From assembly GCA_030280995.1 (NCBI GenBank), contig JASXTE010000008.1, positions 7,149,001 to 7,213,000 of the forward strand: 64,000 nucleotides of DNA, in the 5' to 3' direction. This document shows, piece after piece, positions 45,300 to 57,027 of this stretch. This DNA is from Hemileia vastatrix (lineage: Eukaryota > Basidiomycota > Pucciniomycetes > Pucciniales > Zaghouaniaceae). The stretch's first letter is position 1, and each line of letters begins with the position of its first letter. Made by a program: the position numbers and the translations under genes. The notes under the pieces were generated by a model, which saw nothing but the letters and a program-made list of their open reading frames with translations, ran no database searches and was not told where the DNA came from.

Positions 45300-46175
45300 C
45301 CGGGAATTGAAACACACTCCAAAATTTAGGTTCATATATTGACAATAGTCATATATATTCGTGGTAATTATTGATTACTATTTGTGGGTCATTTTACGCA
45401 TTTCATTGCACACATACCTCTTTTGTTACTTAGCACTCTGTAAAGTGGTATTAACTTGCTCATTTTACAGGGGAGGTGTCTGGCAAATAAAAACAAGTTT
45501 TTTCCTAGTTAACAAAGATAGAACTATCTTGTTCTTAGTCCTAGAAGTGATATAAAAATTAAATTAATTAAATTATTGTTTTTTATTATTTCAGTTGACT
45601 TCTGTCCTGATAATTAGAATTTTATATTATTGTTTCAGTTGACAAATCATCCTGTCAGTAAATTAATAATATAAAAAGTTAATAAAATTAGTTACTTCAA
45701 ATTACTTCAGTTGACATTAAGTCCTTGTAATTAAAATTATTTCAGTTGACAATAAGTCCAGGTAATTAAAATTATTTCAGTTGACAATAAGTCCTGGTAA
45801 TTAAAATTATTTCAGTTGACAATAAGTGCTGGTAATTAAAATTATTTTCAGTTGACATTAAGTCCTGGTAATTAAATTCTTCAGTTGACTTCTAGTACTG
45901 ATAATTATCAAAATATTACTAATTATTAAATTATCTTATTATTTCAGTTGATTTATTTTAAATCCTGGTTATAAAACTACCTTAAAATTAATAAAATTGT
46001 GATTATTATTTCAGTTGATTTTTCGTCCTGATAAACATTATATATTAATTATTCCAGTTGATTACAAAGTCCTGATAATTATTTATATAATTTTTATCCT
46101 TATTTTTCTTTAAGATAAAGTAAAAATAATATCTGATCAAATATTTTTTTCTCTCAGTTCAAGTTAATTACAACT
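45300..46175 (+). repeat. Gypsy B leader with CAGTTGAC tandem repeats
   Basis: Continuation of the Gypsy B leader. From about 45588 to 46080 lie about eleven copies of a 25-45-bp unit, TTTCAGTTGACAATAAGTCC then TGGTAATTAAAATTA, most regular at 45706-45890. The relative at 59171-59475 has about six copies in the same order of variants, lacking most of the central regular block. Non-coding; CAGTTG could serve as a protein-binding site, or the repeat could act in the RNA leader. Confidence 0.85.
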
Positions 46176-48725
46176 ATGACTGATCAAGGTGCTTCTGCTG
46201 GCCATGATGAGGAACTAGATTTAATTGGTTATGATGCATATTCTTCTGTAAGTTCTCCTTTGACTACAAAACTGGCTCAAATTAATCAATTACTGGACCA
46301 ATCTGGATGTAGAAATTCAGAAGATGGAAATATTAGTGGAGACAACTTCTCAGGATCAAAAGCCTTCTATCAAACCCCAAGAAGAGCTTCCCAAAGTCTT
46401 CAAAATAAAAAATATGCCCTTGAATAAGAAAACCAAAAATCTCTCCACTCACATCAAGGAGTTGAGGTCAGAAAACCTCAAGCTGAGGTTGAAAATAGAC
46501 TCTCTAAAAGACAAGGTAAGAAAAATAGAGTCCTTCCTTCAATAAAAGAGGAAACCTCCTTCTCCAAAAGCCCTTCCACAATTGGCCCCCTAGCAACAAG
46601 AAAAAGTGGAAGTCTCAAAGTGGAAGTGGGATTGGCTGAACACCCAGTGGGATTGTCTGTCCCAACAGCAACAGCAACAAGCACCTCAGGCAGGTCCTTC
46701 AAGAACAAATCAGTTCAATCCAACATCTCCTCATCCCTATCAAGGAGGAAGAAGGAGAAAGAACAACCACATCCAAGTCTTGCCCAAGCCATGGTAAGCC
46801 CCTCTATTGAATCTCAAGTACCATTTCTTGTAACTGATTCAGTTCCTTCAGGTAATTTTGGAAGAGGAGATGAGACTGTGAGACCAGTAGAGGCTGAGAA
46901 CAATAGACAAATTTCTCAATATTCTAATGTGTCGAATCCTTTGGCTTTAATTGCTACTTCAATGATAAATCCGGATATGGCTATTATTGCTAAGACACTT
47001 GATCCTGAGTTTTATGAGAATCTGGAAAGTTATTCTGTTTCACTATTGAGAAATACTCCAGATGTAGCTAACATTAATGATGAATATTTAAGGGATATTA
47101 TTGCTAAACAAAATCATAAAATGAACAACATGCAATTGACTAAGAAATATATTATTTTGTTAACAAAACAGGGTTATCAAGAATTGAGGAGTGATTTACA
47201 GAGAGCTTCTGATGATTTGTTTCATTACAAAGTAACTCATGAAAAGAAAGTTGCTTTATGGCAAAATATCAAGAATGATTTGTCTAAATTTAAAGATACT
47301 GTGTCCATCTGTTGCCAGGAGCTAGAGGGACATAAGATGAACTTTGAAAGATTGAATAACCATTATGTATCTTTACAAAATAAAAATCAATTATCTTTTG
47401 CAACCATCAATGAGAATTTATCTAGTATTTCAAGAGTAAAGACTAGGTTAACAACCATTGAGGAGATATGGAATTCATTATTATATAATTAAAAGTTTTC
47501 TAAAATTTATTTGAAAGAACCTGTTAAGCAGGATACCCCAATTTTACCTGTTCCTAGTTCATCCAAATAAAAATTAGTTCCATAAATACCTGTTGATATC
47601 ACTGAGTTTCCATAAAGAATTGATGATGTACCTGGATCATCCACAGAAGGATTAAACAATTAAATTACTGCCCGATTGGAGAAGTTACAGATCCTTCACA
47701 CTCAGAAACAAGCTTGTAGAAAGGCAACTTCTTCAAATCAAAAGAATTGGCCAAAACTTGACCAGTATCCAACATTTGATGGTGATCTTCCTCTGATTGG
47801 CAACAGTACATTTGCAGAATTGATATCCTAAAAAATTCTTACAAACTCCCAGATGAGGAAATTGTGTCAAAATTAATTTCTTTATTTACCAATATAGCCC
47901 TAATGTGGTATGAATCTGTTCTCTTGGATAAAAATGACTACTCATGGGAAGATTGGAAAAAATTAATTAAAGCACAATTTGGTGGTTCCAAGTTTAGATT
48001 AGCTCAACAAAGACAATATGAAGAAACCAGATATAGCACTTCTACTGAAAAACCTATTGAGTTCTTGATGAAACTTGTGAAAATCTTGAGGGCAATGACC
48101 CAGATATGGAGTTTGAGTTATGGAATAACAGGATCCTCTATAAATTACCTATGTCTCTGAGAGCCTTAATAGTTGCTAGGACTCGGTTCTCAAAGGAATC
48201 TTCTTCTTTCATTAATACTTGTAATGAGATCCTTCTTAACAACAAGTATGAGGCTAGAAGATTCATTTCTAGAACTTCATAGGAGAAAACCTCCAATTAC
48301 CAGCAAAACCTGTGGAAAAGGTTGGTAAACCTTCTGCCCCTGTTGCACCAAAAAAGTATGCAACAGTTACTTGCTTCCAATGCAGTAAGCCTTGGCAGAA
48401 AGGTGATTTTTGTGACAAGAAGATACACCTTGTTGAGCAAGCAGAAGAACATGCTGATGACACAATAGCACGGGATGAAACTTCAAGTGATTGTGCTAGC
48501 AATATCTCATTTGAATCTCACCAGGAAATATTAATTCTGGAAGAGGATATTCATTATTTAAATAATATTGATATTGAGAATAATGATTTATCTACAGTAA
48601 AGGACTCTGAGATCATAAAAAACCTTGAGGACAGCTCAATTATTAAAGCCCCTCTCAAGGCACCAGTATTGATAAATGGAAACAAAATTGAGGTTGTCTT
48701 AGATTCTGGAGCTGAGGAAGTGTAG
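46176..48725 (+). pseudogene. Gypsy B gag and protease start
   Basis: Met 46176 opens an acidic N-terminal segment (MTDQGASAGHDEELDLIGYD). Next is a block with KWKWDWLNTQWDCLS and HPYQGGRRRKN (46606-46797), overlapped in the -1 frame by 46620-47492, a coiled-coil-rich gag part (LRSDLQRASDDLFHYKV). The capsid block follows at 47864-48160 (MWYESVLLDKNDYSWEDWKK, FGGSKFRLAQQRQYEETRY). A zinc knuckle CFQCSKPWQKGDFC (48377-48418) has lost its His, and a retropepsin start IEVVLDSGAEEV (DSG) lies near 48700. Several frameshifts and stops. Best aligned with Gypsy C at 61529-64000. Confidence 0.85.
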
Positions 48726-51700
48726 TATCTGAAAAAGCACTTGCTTCAGTGGACCAAGATTATAAATCAAAACTTATGCCTATCATTTCTGAGAATTGGA
48801 GAGGTTATGGCTCAGTTTTGTCCCTCATTTGTAAATACTAAGCCACAGTATATTTCAAAAATAACCAGGGTTTTGTAAGAGCTATATGTGATTTTGTTGT
48901 AATGAAAAATGATAACCTGAGTAGTTGTTTCATTGTGGGAAATGACATTTTAACCAAATATGGCATAAAATTAGATCCTTCAAACCAATGCTTAACAATG
49001 GGGATGAATGGGAAGAGAAAATTTAAAATTTCCTCCCCCAAGAAATTATTAACACCAGGATTGAACACATGTCATTCTATAGTTCAATATAAAGGAATAT
49101 CTACAAATGAAATGCCTTCCCTTGTGTCTGAAATTGACAATGCTTCTTTTTGAAAACAACTTTCTGGTGAGTATAAAAATTCCATCATTAAATTGATCAA
49201 ATCTTTTCCTATGGCCTTTACTCATGGATAACATGAATTGAGATTGGTAAAATAAAAAATTAAGCTTTCATTATCTTGCCCTTTGACTGAAATACCACCT
49301 ACTTTAAAAAAGAAGCCTTATCCAGCTTCTCCAACAAAGAGAAAAGATATTGAAGATAATAGCTCTACCCTTTTAAAAATGAATATTATTGAAAAGGTAG
49401 TTTAAACACCTAAATATTGTGTTATCTCACCTGTCCTAATTTCTTATGAGAATGATAAGGCCAGGTTATGTGGTGATTATAGAGCATTAAACACTTATAC
49501 TGTTGATGATATCTATCCTTTACCCAGAATTAGCTCTATACATGCTATCCTACAAGGTGCTAAATATATCAGCTGTTTGGATGGTAATAAGGGATATCAC
49601 CAGGTACCTTTTGAAAAGAATTCTCAGAATTTTCTGATGATTGCTACTCATATGGGTATTGATAAGTATATAATGATGCCATTTTGCCCTAAAAATGCAC
49701 CTTCAGTTTTTCAAAAAGTTATGGATAACACATTCCATCAGGAAATAATTGATGGATGGCTGATGGTTTATATTGATGATATCATTATATTCTCTAAAAC
49801 ATTTGAGGACCATCTCAACCACCTGTGTAAATTTTTCCATAAGATGGATAAAATAAATATGACACTAGCTTTGAAGAAATGCATAATTGGTTTTCATTCC
49901 TTAAAAGTGCTTTGTCATGTTGTCTCAGGGTTACAGATATGGGTTGACCAAAACAAAGTGGCAGCCATACAACAAGTGAAGGCTCCTACCACAGTAAGAG
50001 AGATACAGAGTTTTCAGGAATATGTGGATACTATAGACAGTATATTATAAATTACCAAGTCATAGCATTACCCCTTACCCAACTGACTAGGAAAGATGTT
50101 GCTTTTGTCTGAAACAGTGAAAGAAAAAGAGCTTTTGACACTATGAAACATTGTTTGATGTCAGCACCAATTCTTGCATTACCTGACTTTAATCAACCAT
50201 TTGTTTTATACACTGATGCCAGTTGTATTGGTCTCGGTGCTTCCCTCCATCAGAAACAAGTGATGAATGATAAAGTATCAGAAGTAGTAATTTTTTATAT
50301 TTCAAGAACCTTGGGATATAGTGAATTGAAATATGGTGCCACTCAACTGGAATGTTTAGCAGTAGTGTGGGCTCTGGAGAAGCTACATTATTACCTGTAT
50401 GACCAGAAATTTGAACTTGTCACTGACTGCAGTGCAGTTAAATCCCTACTAAACTTGAAAACACCTAACAGACATATGTTCAGATGGCAACTTGCTGTTC
50501 AAGAATATAGAGGGAGAATGACAATATTTCATAGGGCTGGTATTGTTTACTCAAATGTGGATATGTTATCAAGATTAACTTTGGCAAATGATGACTTAAA
50601 TCCTGCATATGTTCCTGAAGATGAACTTATTCATATTCATGGAATATATGTGGTTGATATGGAGGATAAGCTATTACAGCTTATTCTGGATTCATATGAT
50701 AAGGACACTGAATTAAAAAAGTTATGTACCATATTAAATGATCCAAAGAATGCTTCAATACAAGCATTGATTAAAACCCTTCCACCAAAGTACCAGAAGG
50801 CTTTGGAAAAAGGTAAATTTTCAATTGATGAAGGATACCTCTATTATAGATGAAAGTTGAGTAATGTTATTGTTATTCCTCTTCTATGAAAGAGATCATC
50901 TTGAAAGTTTTTCATGATGACAAATTGGCTGGATATTTTGATCTTGAAAAAACAATGATCAGAATTAAAAACACTGCTTGGTGGGTTAATATGTCTGAAG
51001 ACACCAAACTATATGTAGAAACCTGTGATTCTTGCCAAAAATCAAAAAAATTGACTGGTAAAAGAGCTGGATTAATGCAACATATTGAATTTCCTGATGC
51101 ACCATGTCAGATAATAAACATGGAGTTTGTAACAAGATTACCCATTTCTGGGAATGACAGTTATAACTCTTTTTGGGTTATTGTGGATAGATTCACCAAA
51201 ATGTGTAAATTTATCCCCACCCACAAGGATGTTTCCACTAAAGAATTAGACTTCTTATGGTGGTCTCATATTTTTAATACTGCAGTTTTTCATAAGGCAA
51301 TAATCTCTGACAGAGACCCTAAATTTACTTCTGAATTTTGGATGTCCCTGATGGATGTTTGTGTTTGTGATCTGAAACTATCTACTGCCCATCATCCTCA
51401 GACTGATGGTTTAGCTGAAAGAATGATTCAGACTTTGGAGGACATGATAAGAAGATATTGTGCCTTTGGCCTTGAGTATAAAGAAAATGACAGATTCATT
51501 CATTATTGGGTTACCTTACTTCCTGGGTTGGAATTTGCTTATAATAGAACTGTCCATTCTGTTACTCAGAAAATGACTTTTGAGCTCTGGCTGAGATATG
51601 TTCCAAATACTCCTGCCCAAATTCTCAATAATAAAATACCTAAATTGGATTTACATCCTGGTGTAAAATCTTTTCTTCAAATGCAACAAATTTTCAGAAG

Positions 51701-52076
51701 TCATGCTCAAAAATGTATTGAAAAATCCTTTGAATATTAGAAGAAGAGATGGGACAAATCCCATAAAGAATACACTTTTAAAAAGGGCGATTAAGTACTG
51801 ATTTCAACATTCCACTTCAATTTACAAGGTAATAACAAATTGAAAGACCCGTTTGTAGGTCCATTTGTTTTCAGAAGAATGGTTGGATATAATGCAGTTG
51901 AAGTTATTTTGTATTCACCATATGACAGAAAACATCCTGTTTTTCCAATATATTTTTTGAAACCTTACACATCCATTGGTGATTTATTTCCCAAAAGGAG
52001 GGGAAGACCAAAGAAGAAATGTCAGCCAGGCTGTCCCAGGAGCCCATTAAATAAACATACAATTTATTTGAATTAA
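48726..52076 (+). pseudogene. Gypsy B polymerase (protease end, RT, RNase H, integrase)
   Basis: Protease remainder near 48730-49150. RT at about 49390-50050: LCGDYRALNTYTVDDIYPLPR, LDGNKGYHQVPF, and the catalytic VYIDDIIIFSKTFEDH, intact. RNase H at 50143-50853: FVLYTDASCIGLGASL, LECLAVVWALEKLHYYLY, FELVTDCSAVKSLL. Integrase at 50886-51740: CDSCQKSK of the zinc domain, IINMEFVTRLP (the usual first catalytic Asp is Glu), IISDRDPKFTSEFW, HPQTDGLAERMIQTLE; C-terminal domain HPVFPIYFLKPY at 51900-51990. The frame runs over the polypurine tract (51993-52019) into the 3' LTR, ending at 52076. At least four frameshifts or stops separate the parts. Confidence 0.88.
51993..52019 (+). promoter_or_regulatory. 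Gypsy B polypurine tract
   Basis: A nearly all-purine stretch (AAAAGGAGGGGAAGA, then AAAGAAGAAA) directly before TGTCAGCC, the expected plus-strand primer site beside a 3' LTR. Confidence 0.7.
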
Positions 52077-52176
52077 ATAAAGACATAATAATTGCAGAGT
52101 ATACATTTAACATTAATATTATATTACATAATAAATTTATATTAATATTTTATTTATATAAATAAAGTAAATATTA
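52020..52176 (+). repeat. 3' LTR of Gypsy B, left part
   Basis: Begins TGTCAGCCAGGCT like the 5' LTR, then diverges. Broken by the Harbinger element after TATTA and continued at 55938. Confidence 0.6.
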
Positions 52177-53449
52177 GGGGGTGTCAGTTCTGGCAAATCC
52201 GCACTTAACTTAAGTGCGGATTTCAAACCAAATCAGCACTTACAAATCAGCACTTAAATTTTGCAAAAAAGTCACTTATTTCAAAAAAGGGTGTCAGTTA
52301 TGACCTCAAATCAGCACTTTTTTCCCATTTTTTTCACAACCACATTTTGGCCACAAAACATCCCTTCCTTTCTTACCCCATCCCTGTCACATGTGACACA
52401 CTGACCTTCCTCGCTACCTACCCATCAATCCTCGGCACACACCCCTTCCTGACATTTTCAATATTTTGGCCAGGTATGTTTACATTCTTTTTTTACTTAT
52501 TTCTTCTACTTGTTAATCTTTTTTCTATGGGTGTCAGTTCTGACCTCAAATCAGCACTTTTTTCGTGATTTTTTTTTCAAAACCACATGTTGGCCACATC
52601 ATCCCTTTCTTTCCCATACCATTTTGTACTCTCCAAATGTCCTCTTTGTGTACTTCATTCACTTGGGTTGGTATTTTGGTTTGTTGCATATTCATTTTTT
52701 TTTGGAATTTACAGTGAAATTTTTTTTTTGGATGGCTCATTGGTTTTCTTTCACCAGCTCAACATTAAATTGCATATTTTCTGAAATCGCATATTTTGTC
52801 AGTGATTTTTTTTTATTCATCCCTCATATCCTTTTCCTATTCTCCTCCAAAATCCCTCAAAAAATTTGGTTTCATTCATTTTGTCATCTCACCTCTCCAC
52901 GTAAGTCACTTTATTCTTTTTTTTGATTTTTTGATTACTATTATAATTTTTTTTGTTTTTTTCTGTTTATTTTATTTTTTTTATCTAAATTTTTTTTGTA
53001 AGTGGTTATTTTGGATTTCAATGGTATAATTAACCTTTTTTTTCTCTCCCTCTTTACTTTCTTTTTTAGCTCCATCACCCTACTCTTCATCCCTCCTTAG
53101 CATGGTCATTATCCCCCCTTTCCCTTATTTCACTTTTTTTTGGCTCCATTTCATTGAAAAACATACATTGCACATTCTTTATGCATTTCACTTACTCCAT
53201 ATTCAATTTCCCCACAATTCCAACATCAATCATTCTCACTCTATTTTTCCTACTTTTCAATCAAGGTAAGTTTCATCTCCTTTTTTTCATGCCTATATGA
53301 TATCTCATTCCTTTTATGAAAATTTCATACTTAAATATATGTATGACTCTTATCTGGAAAACAGTGAACTTATAAAACTCCTTTTGATCTCATCTTCATT
53401 ACCACTTTTCAAGTTTTTGTAAAATTTTGAAAATCAGACTCGGAATTAG

Positions 53450-53765
53450 GGTTAGGTTTATTCAAATCTAATGTTCTTTTTACTGAAGATTCTCCTGAAG
53501 GCTACCTTTCTTTTCCCACAAACAGATTTGAATTTGATTCAGTGGTTGCTGAGATATTGACCGTTAAAGTTGAGCCTTTTTTTTCCCAATTTAAATTTTT
53601 ATTTCATTTTTTATGTAACAAATTAGGGTTAGGTTTATTTAAATCACATGTCCTTTAACTGAAGATTCTACTAAAGCATATCTTTCATTTCCCTCAAACA
53701 GGTTTGAATTAGGTTCAGTGGTTGCTGAGATTTTGACCTTTGAAGTTGAGCCTTTTTTCCAAATT
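53450..53765. repeat. Tandem duplication upstream of dioxygenase
   Basis: Two copies about 178 bp apart share ATTAGGGTTAGGTTTATT and TTCAGTGGTTGCTGAGAT (about 53450-53590 and 53625-53765). No coding evidence. The TTAGGG is incidental and not a telomere array. Confidence 0.75.
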
Positions 53766-53863
53766 TCACTTGTCTTATTTCACATTTTTATATTGCATAT
53801 TTAGAGGATAAGGATTCTGAAACTCTTATATGATTATTATCTAGGCATTTAAATTATATAGGC

Positions 53864-54490
53864 ATGTATTCGTTGCTCAAGAATATCACTAAAGCTCAAA
53901 AAGATGAAGATTTTTGCTTATGGGACACTCTACCTTCCTTTAACTCTTTTCTTGCTCTTCGACTCAAAAAGCACTGTAATAAAGCATTTGAAAAAAATCA
54001 TGAACTTGCAACCAAAGTTGGAATACCTAATTGGTGTGACTCCGAATGGGAAGATATCAGCCACGAATATCTTTTATTTTCTAATGTTATTATCACTCAT
54101 TCTGGATTTCACAATAAAATTCACACCGATACCAAGGACACCAATTTTCTTACTTTTGGTATATTCTCATATATCAAACCGATTACTGGCCAACTAATAC
54201 CATCTCCAGCTAAAATCAAATGACATGGTTTATATTTTCCAGACCACCGGTGCATCATTGATTTTGGTTTGGGAAATGGTATCATCGAAACTATTTGGAA
54301 TTCTTCTAAGGATAATCATCAAACGACCAAAGCTCCTCCTGGTTTGGAATCCTGTCAAGATTTAACACATTTTGGTTGCTCATTTCAAATCAGTCATAAG
54401 TTGATTCAAAGAATCAATAAGGTAATGAAAGAAGGTAAAGTTAATCGATTTAAAAAAACTTTATTTAGATCCAAAAAGTATGGGGATTAG
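53864..54490 (+). pseudogene. TET/JBP-like 2OG-Fe(II) dioxygenase
   Basis: One frame of 209 codons with a single in-frame TGA (54221-54223). The N-terminal half has DEDFCLWDTLPSFNSFLALR and IPNWCDSEWED, then NVIITHSGFHNKIHTDTKD with the Fe-binding H-x-D at about residues 87 and 89, and FLTFGIFSYIKP. After the stop come CIIDFGLGNGIIETIW and NSSKDNHQTTKAPPG with the distal Fe-ligand His at about 152, and THFGCSFQISHKLIQRINKV. This is the fold plan of the fungal Tet-like 2OG-FeII oxygenases, which in basidiomycetes are expanded and linked to transposons; family members oxidise 5-methylcytosine. The Arg that usually binds 2-oxoglutarate in the last block appears as His/Phe, so activity is doubtful even without the stop. 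It is transcribed toward the transposase, within the same TIRs. Confidence 0.82.
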
Positions 54491-54896
54491 AGTTGTCATC
54501 AAAAATTTTATATTTTTTCATAAATTTTTAATAAATATTTTTTATGTATCAATTTCCTCAACTAAAGTAATGGGCCCACGACCTTGTGTTGTATAAATGG
54601 TAATCATGATAACATTTATTTGTTTCATGGGGTTCCTCTAGCCTATACCTGTGGAAAGTCCAAAACTTTTGTTTCTAGATTTGATCTGCATTTTGGCTTG
54701 AGGGATTGTCATTACTTTAAACTAGGGAAATTGATATATATTAGATATTTATTTAATAATTTATGTAATTATATTGAATTTAGATGACTTCCACCACTTA
54801 CTTCAATAAAATGCAGGAGGGGGTATTGCCAAATTTTCAAATCTGACATGTGAAATTGATGACTTAGAAAAATTTTGGTGATATCCACCCCTTGCT
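54491..54896. other. Spacer between dioxygenase and transposase
   Basis: No gene. A short block TTCAATAAAATGCAGG occurs twice (about 54803-54820 and 54897-54913) with similar flanks, marking a local duplication at the 3' end of the truncated transposase. Confidence 0.5.
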
Positions 54897-54899
54897 TCA

Positions 54900-55625
54900 A
54901 TAAAATGCAGGGGAGAGTATTGCCAATTTTTTAAAACAGATATAGAATTTTTTTGACTTGTAAATAATTTGGTGAAAATTTTTGACGAGAATGTGAAAGT
55001 AATTGTTTCCACCTTGAGCAGGTTTCTGGCTCAAAGGAATAGTAGTACCATCAACAAAACCAATACATCCTGGGAAGCCCTCTGCTTGCATAACCTGAGA
55101 TGATTCAAGTTGCTCTTCTTTTGTTGGCCAGGTGAGAAGTTGAGATTCCAAGGAGTTGATGGAAGTGATACATCATTTGGTATAAGTGTTAACTGAACCA
55201 TACCCTAAATCAAAGACATTTTCTAAACGTTTCAAAGTGGCTCCATTACCATTTGAACTCAAACAACATAGTGTGATGGCCAATTGAATTGAAAGATGTT
55301 GTTGTTCTTTTTGAGAATTATTGTGAAATATGGGATGATCCTGAATAAGCTCAAGCAATTTAAGGAAACAATCCTGAGAAGTCCTGAACAGCTGTCTAAA
55401 ACTGGGTGTAGATAGTTTAAGAAGTTTTTGGATGGTGTACTTGGGGGTATGAAGTACTTGAGGCTTTCTGGGAAGAAGGTAACGTTTCGTGGCCATTTTT
55501 GATAAAAATACAAAATCTTCTTCTAGATCAGAATCAGAATTGCAATCAGAGTCCAAGAGCAGCTCAAGAGCCATGAAAGTCATTGCTTTATGTAATTTAT
55601 CACGATTTGAAAGTGAGGAAGGCAT
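54900..55625 (-). pseudogene. Truncated PIF/Harbinger transposase
   Basis: Minus strand from Met 55625: acidic N-terminus (DSDCNSDSDLEEDF), TIQKLLKLSTPSFRQLFRTS, LSIQLAITLCCLSSNGNGAT, FDLGYGSVNTYTK, a TGA at about 55173, then in the same frame LLTWPTKEEQLESSQVM and PGCIGFVDGTTIPLSQKPA with the first catalytic Asp. After NNYF the sequence departs from the family: the rest of the DDE domain seen in the remnant at 745-1909 (DESQYLLADSA, ILKGRF) is missing. So this copy is non-autonomous. The two Harbinger copies share LESSQVM and TTxPLSQKPA. Confidence 0.85.
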
Positions 55626-55937
55626 AACTCTTATATGATATGATATGAAGATGTAAGTGATGTACGATGTTTTGAGTTATGAAGTGTTATGCTGCAGAGT
55701 GCTGCATATGAATGGGATGATGCTGACAAATCAGTGAAATGGGACTTGATGGTGAAATCAGCACTTTTGGTTGAGAAAGTGCAGATTTGAGTGAAATAAG
55801 TGACTTATTTCATTTTGAAATCCACCAGTATTGGGGCTAGTGTGTTTTGGAAATCCGCACTTATTTAAGTGCGGATTTGGTCAAATTTGAGTGCAGATTT
55901 GTAAGTGCGGATTTTCCAGAACTGACACCCCCTATTA

Positions 55938-56930
55938 TTTTAATTTTATTTTAAGATAATTTAAAAGCATTTAATTATATTCCATAACAAAGGGCGCATT
56001 GTTTATTTAATAATTATAAATTAATTAATTAAAAACTTATAAGATAATTATATTCAAGTGTTTATCTTATATTGTAATTACTTTAATTAATTAAATTTAA
56101 TTATTAAAATATACTTTTTCATATACTATTATCCATAATTATGGCGGCTGTTTTTTGGACCCTTAATTGTGTCAATAAAAAATTAAATAAATTATAATAC
56201 TTATTTTATAAAATAGTATTAAAATTCTCAACCTAATTTATTAATAAATTAATTACTTGTTTCATTTAAATTAATTTTTTAATTACATAGTTGGAATAAT
56301 TAATTAATTTCTTTATACTAAATTAAAATTGATTACATACTTTGTTGCGTCAAAATATTTTTAATTGTTTCACTTAAAAAACCTTAAAGCATACTATACC
56401 ATCTGTTTGAATTGTTTTTTCTCATAGTTCCTATGTCTCAGGCTTGTTTAGTTACTCACTACTTTTACTTACTTATTTGGGAATTAGTTGTGGGAAAATT
56501 TGGTTCTTATTTGGGGTTTTAATTATTTGTTTCTAATTTTTCTCTAAATTGTTATGTTTCACTTATTCTTTCATATTTTTGTTTCATCTTATTATTATTC
56601 TTGTATTTACAAATGTAGTGGCGCTTCAGAGGACCCATTGCCTATTAAAAGGCCTTGAATAATCCCCTGTAGCCTCACCACTTATTACTTACATTATTTT
56701 TATTATTAATTTTATTATTAATTACAAATGTTATAATTATAATAGTATTTATTATGGCACTTTCTTGCCTTTGAAATCTATTATACATTATGCATATATA
56801 GGTTGCTTTAAGATCATTTAATATTAGCATTTGTTACTTAAGAAGAGAGAATAAAAAAACTTACCATGTATCATCCCATGAATAACTTGTTATAAGTTTC
56901 GTTGACTCCCCAGTCCAAGTTTTGTCTATT
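55938..56930 (+). repeat. 3' LTR of Gypsy B, right part (end uncertain)
   Basis: AT-rich DNA continuing the LTR after the Harbinger. CTATTAAAAGGCCTTGAATA near 56642 followed by CACCACTTATTACTTACATT resembles the TATATAAGGCC plus leader layout of LTR B, suggesting the LTR runs at least to about 56.9 kb. No gene seen. Confidence 0.45.
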
Positions 56931-56972
56931 TATTTTTTTGTTATAGTTTGTTTCATTTCTTTTCCTCTTTTC

Positions 56973-56998
56973 CTTCTTCTTCTTCTTCTTCTTCTTCT
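56973..56998. repeat. CTT microsatellite
   Basis: A run of about eight CTT units in a longer pyrimidine stretch at the border between LTR material and the next truncated LTR. Confidence 0.85.
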
Positions 56999-57027
56999 CC
57001 TCTTTTTCTCCTTCTTCTAGACGACCA

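Larger units (their letters stand above)
52177..55932. mobile_element. Harbinger-type element carrying a TET/JBP-like gene
   Basis: TIRs of about 30 bp, GGGGGTGTCAGTTCTGG then AAATCCGCACTTA, at both ends. Each end has a second inverted copy forming a hairpin with arms AAATCCGCACTTA / TAAGTGCGGATTT (52195-52225 left; about 55847-55880 right). Flanked by TATTA on both sides (52172-52176, 55933-55937); classical Harbinger TSDs are 3 bp, so the 5-bp repeat is noteworthy. The direct subterminal repeat TCAGTT.TGACCTCAAATCAG occurs at 52290 and 52531. Encodes a dioxygenase on the plus strand and a truncated transposase on the minus strand. Confidence 0.88.
1910..56930 (+). mobile_element. Gypsy B LTR retrotransposon, split by Gypsy A and Harbinger
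   Basis: A Ty3/Gypsy element with 5' LTR 1910-2731, leader 2732-2882 continuing at 45300, gag and pol 46176-52076, and a 3' LTR beginning at 52020. Continuity across Gypsy A is supported by a paralogue: 57639-57750 joined to 58844 onward reads like 2732-2882 joined to 45300 onward. The 3' LTR shares its first TGTCAGCCAGGCT with the 5' LTR but diverges after that, so the two ends may belong to different subfamilies or a recombinant. The right end is uncertain (about 56.9 kb). All coding domains are broken. Confidence 0.6.

Noticed and set aside
53450..53650. TTAGGGTTAGG as a telomere remnant
   Set aside because: Only two short occurrences, each part of a longer duplicated non-telomeric block.
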